From positions 1 to 6,308 of the forward strand of contig DATKEG010000165.1 of NCBI GenBank assembly GCA_035544515.1: a stretch of DNA of 6,308 nucleotides. Direction: 5' to 3'. Both the position numbers and the translations under genes were made by a program. This document shows, piece after piece, positions 5,095 to 6,308 of the stretch (positions within the stretch are counted from its first letter, which is position 1; every line of letters starts with the position of its first letter). The notes beneath the pieces were generated by a model. That model was not told the DNA's origin. It did no database searches and saw only the letters and a program-made list of their open reading frames with translations. This DNA comes from DATKEG01 sp035544515. Its GTDB lineage: Bacteria > Acidobacteriota > Vicinamibacteria > Fen-336.

Positions 5095-6308
5095 ATGAGC
5101 GACCGGAACAAGCCGTCCCGCCGTGACTTCATCAAGCTGGCGGCCGCCGGCGCCGCCGTCGCGGGCCCGGCCGCGCGCGTGCGGGCCGATCCGGCCGCGC
5201 AGGAGGCCGCCGCATCCGCGGCGGAAGGGCCGAAGGTCCGCCTCGCCCTCATCGGAGCGGGTGGGCAGGGCATGAGCGACACCCGGGCGGCGCTCGCCTC
5301 GGGCGTGGCCGAGCTCGTGGCCGCGGCCGACGTCTACGACGGCCGCCTCCTGCGCGCGAAGGAGGTCTGGGGCGACGAGGTCTTCACCACGCGCGACTAC
5401 AGGGAGGTGCTGGCCCGGCCCGAGGTGGACGCGGTCATCGTCGCCACCCCCGACCACTGGCACGTGCCCATCGCCGTGGACGCGCTCGCGGCGGGGAAGC
5501 ACGTCTACGTCGAGAAGCCCATGGTCCAGGTCTGGGAAGAGGGCCACCGGCTCATCGACGCGCAGAGGAGGTCGGGCAAGGTCGTCCAGGTGGGCTCGCA
5601 GCGCGTCAGCTCGATCGTGTATCTCAAGGCGCGCGACCTGCTCAAGTCGGGCGCCGTCGGCGAGCTGAACATGGTCGAGGCCTGGTGGGCACGCAACTCC
5701 GCCCTCGGGGCCTGGCAGTACTCGATCCCGCCCGACGCCTCTCCGGCCACGGTGGACTGGGACCGCTTCCTGGGCCGCGCGCCCAAGCGGCCCTTCGAGC
5801 CCATTCGCCTCTTCCGCTGGCGCAACTACCAGGACTACGGCACCGGCGTGGCGGGGGACCTCTTCGTCCACCTCTTCTCCGGCATCCATCTCATCACCGG
5901 GTCGCTGGGGCCCACGCGGATCATGAGCACGGGCGGGCTGCGCTTCTGGCACGACGGCCGCGATGTGCCCGACGTCATGCTGAGCCTCTTCGACTACCCG
6001 AAGACCGATCGCCACCCCGCCTTCAACCTGAGCCTGCGCGTCAACTTCGCGGAGGGTGGCGGCGACAGCTCCGGCTTCCGGTTCGTCGGAAGCGAGGGTG
6101 TCCTGACCATCGAGGGCCAGGGTCTCGCCCTGACCAGGACGCCGCGCGCGAAGGAGCCGGGCTACACGATCGACACGTTCCCCAAGGCGGTGCAGGAGCA
6201 GTTCCTCGAGGACTACCGCAAGAAGTACCCGGAGGCCGGCCCCGAGCTGCAGGGCGGCAGCAGCGAGGCCTACCGCGCGCCGCGCGGCTACAACGACACC
6301 GAGCACCA
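5095..6308 (+). CDS. Tat-exported Gfo/Idh/MocA-family oxidoreductase, 3' end outside window
   Basis: NAD(P)-dependent sugar-type oxidoreductase. The frame runs open from the ATG at 5095 to the window edge (404 full codons). The start is set by GGAGGA at 5086-5091. A twin-arginine signal is clear: SRRDFIK (8-14), an Ala/Gly-rich segment (15-27) and a probable cleavage site after VRA (29-31). The Rossmann domain follows, with the dinucleotide loop GAGGQG (54-59), ATPDHWH (117-123) and the family's EKP (140-142), whose Lys141 is usually catalytic. The C-terminal part shows VDWDRFLG (220-227), FRWRNYQDYG (240-249) and GDLFVHLFSGIH (254-265). His259 and His265 lie where this family places its substrate-site histidines. 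This C-terminal style is the bacterial, often exported type found in Acidobacteriota, Planctomycetes and Verrucomicrobia. Probably several tens of residues are missing at the end. The substrate is unknown. Tat export implies folding with cofactor already bound, as in glucose-fructose oxidoreductase of Zymomonas. Confidence 0.93.
   Translation, partial: MSDRNKPSRRDFIKLAAAGAAVAGPAARVRADPAAQEAAASAAEGPKVRLALIGAGGQGMSDTRAALASGVAELVAAADVYDGRLLRAKEVWGDEVFTTRDYREVLARPEVDAVIVATPDHWHVPIAVDALAAGKHVYVEKPMVQVWEEGHRLIDAQRRSGKVVQVGSQRVSSIVYLKARDLLKSGAVGELNMVEAWWARNSALGAWQYSIPPDASPATVDWDRFLGRAPKRPFEPIRLFRWRNYQDYGTGVAGDLFVHLFSGIHLITGSLGPTRIMSTGGLRFWHDGRDVPDVMLSLFDYPKTDRHPAFNLSLRVNFAEGGGDSSGFRFVGSEGVLTIEGQGLALTRTPRAKEPGYTIDTFPKAVQEQFLEDYRKKYPEAGPELQGGSSEAYRAPRGYNDTEH

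Noticed and set aside
4966..6306. 446-codon minus-strand frame
   Set aside because: It is antisense to the oxidoreductase, whose Tat signal, GAGGQG and EKP motifs fix the real strand.

Overview
The window is a very GC-rich (roughly 70%), densely coding bacterial stretch with five genes, all on the + strand. The gene set is a UxuA-like TIM-barrel protein, an SGLT-type sodium/solute symporter, a secreted TPR protein and a Tat-exported Gfo/Idh/MocA oxidoreductase. Together with the strong G/C third-position bias, this suggests a soil-type Acidobacteriota (for example Vicinamibacteria) or a Planctomycetes/Verrucomicrobia-like organism. That placement is inferred from gene style only; there is no marker gene.

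Layout: (1) positions 1-1022, the 3' part of a mannonate-dehydratase-like gene whose true start lies before the window. (2) 1023-1124, a 102-bp gap holding a candidate terminator hairpin that overlaps the -10 box of a candidate promoter, then a strong Shine-Dalgarno. (3) 1125-2804, a 559-residue SLC5-type symporter. (4) about 2786-3349, a short hypothetical gene that probably overlaps the symporter end. (5) 3350-3508, a gap ending in a second candidate promoter built like the first. (6) 3509-5080, an exported protein made almost entirely of about 14 TPR units. (7) 5095 to the end, a Tat-signal oxidoreductase cut off by the window edge.

The likely theme is acquisition and oxidation or dehydration of sugars or sugar acids. 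The symporter would import a sugar-like solute, while the UxuA-like protein and the Gfo/Idh/MocA enzyme are of carbohydrate-modifying families. The TPR protein and the oxidoreductase are 14 bp apart, are probably cotranscribed, and both carry export signals (Sec-like and Tat), so they may meet outside the cytoplasm. No mobile element, CRISPR array, tRNA or rRNA was seen. The main points of interest are the matched promoter pair, the altered active-site loop of the UxuA-like protein, the unusually SGLT1-like substrate-site residues of the symporter, and an unrecognised small protein with two copies of a Pro-Tyr motif.
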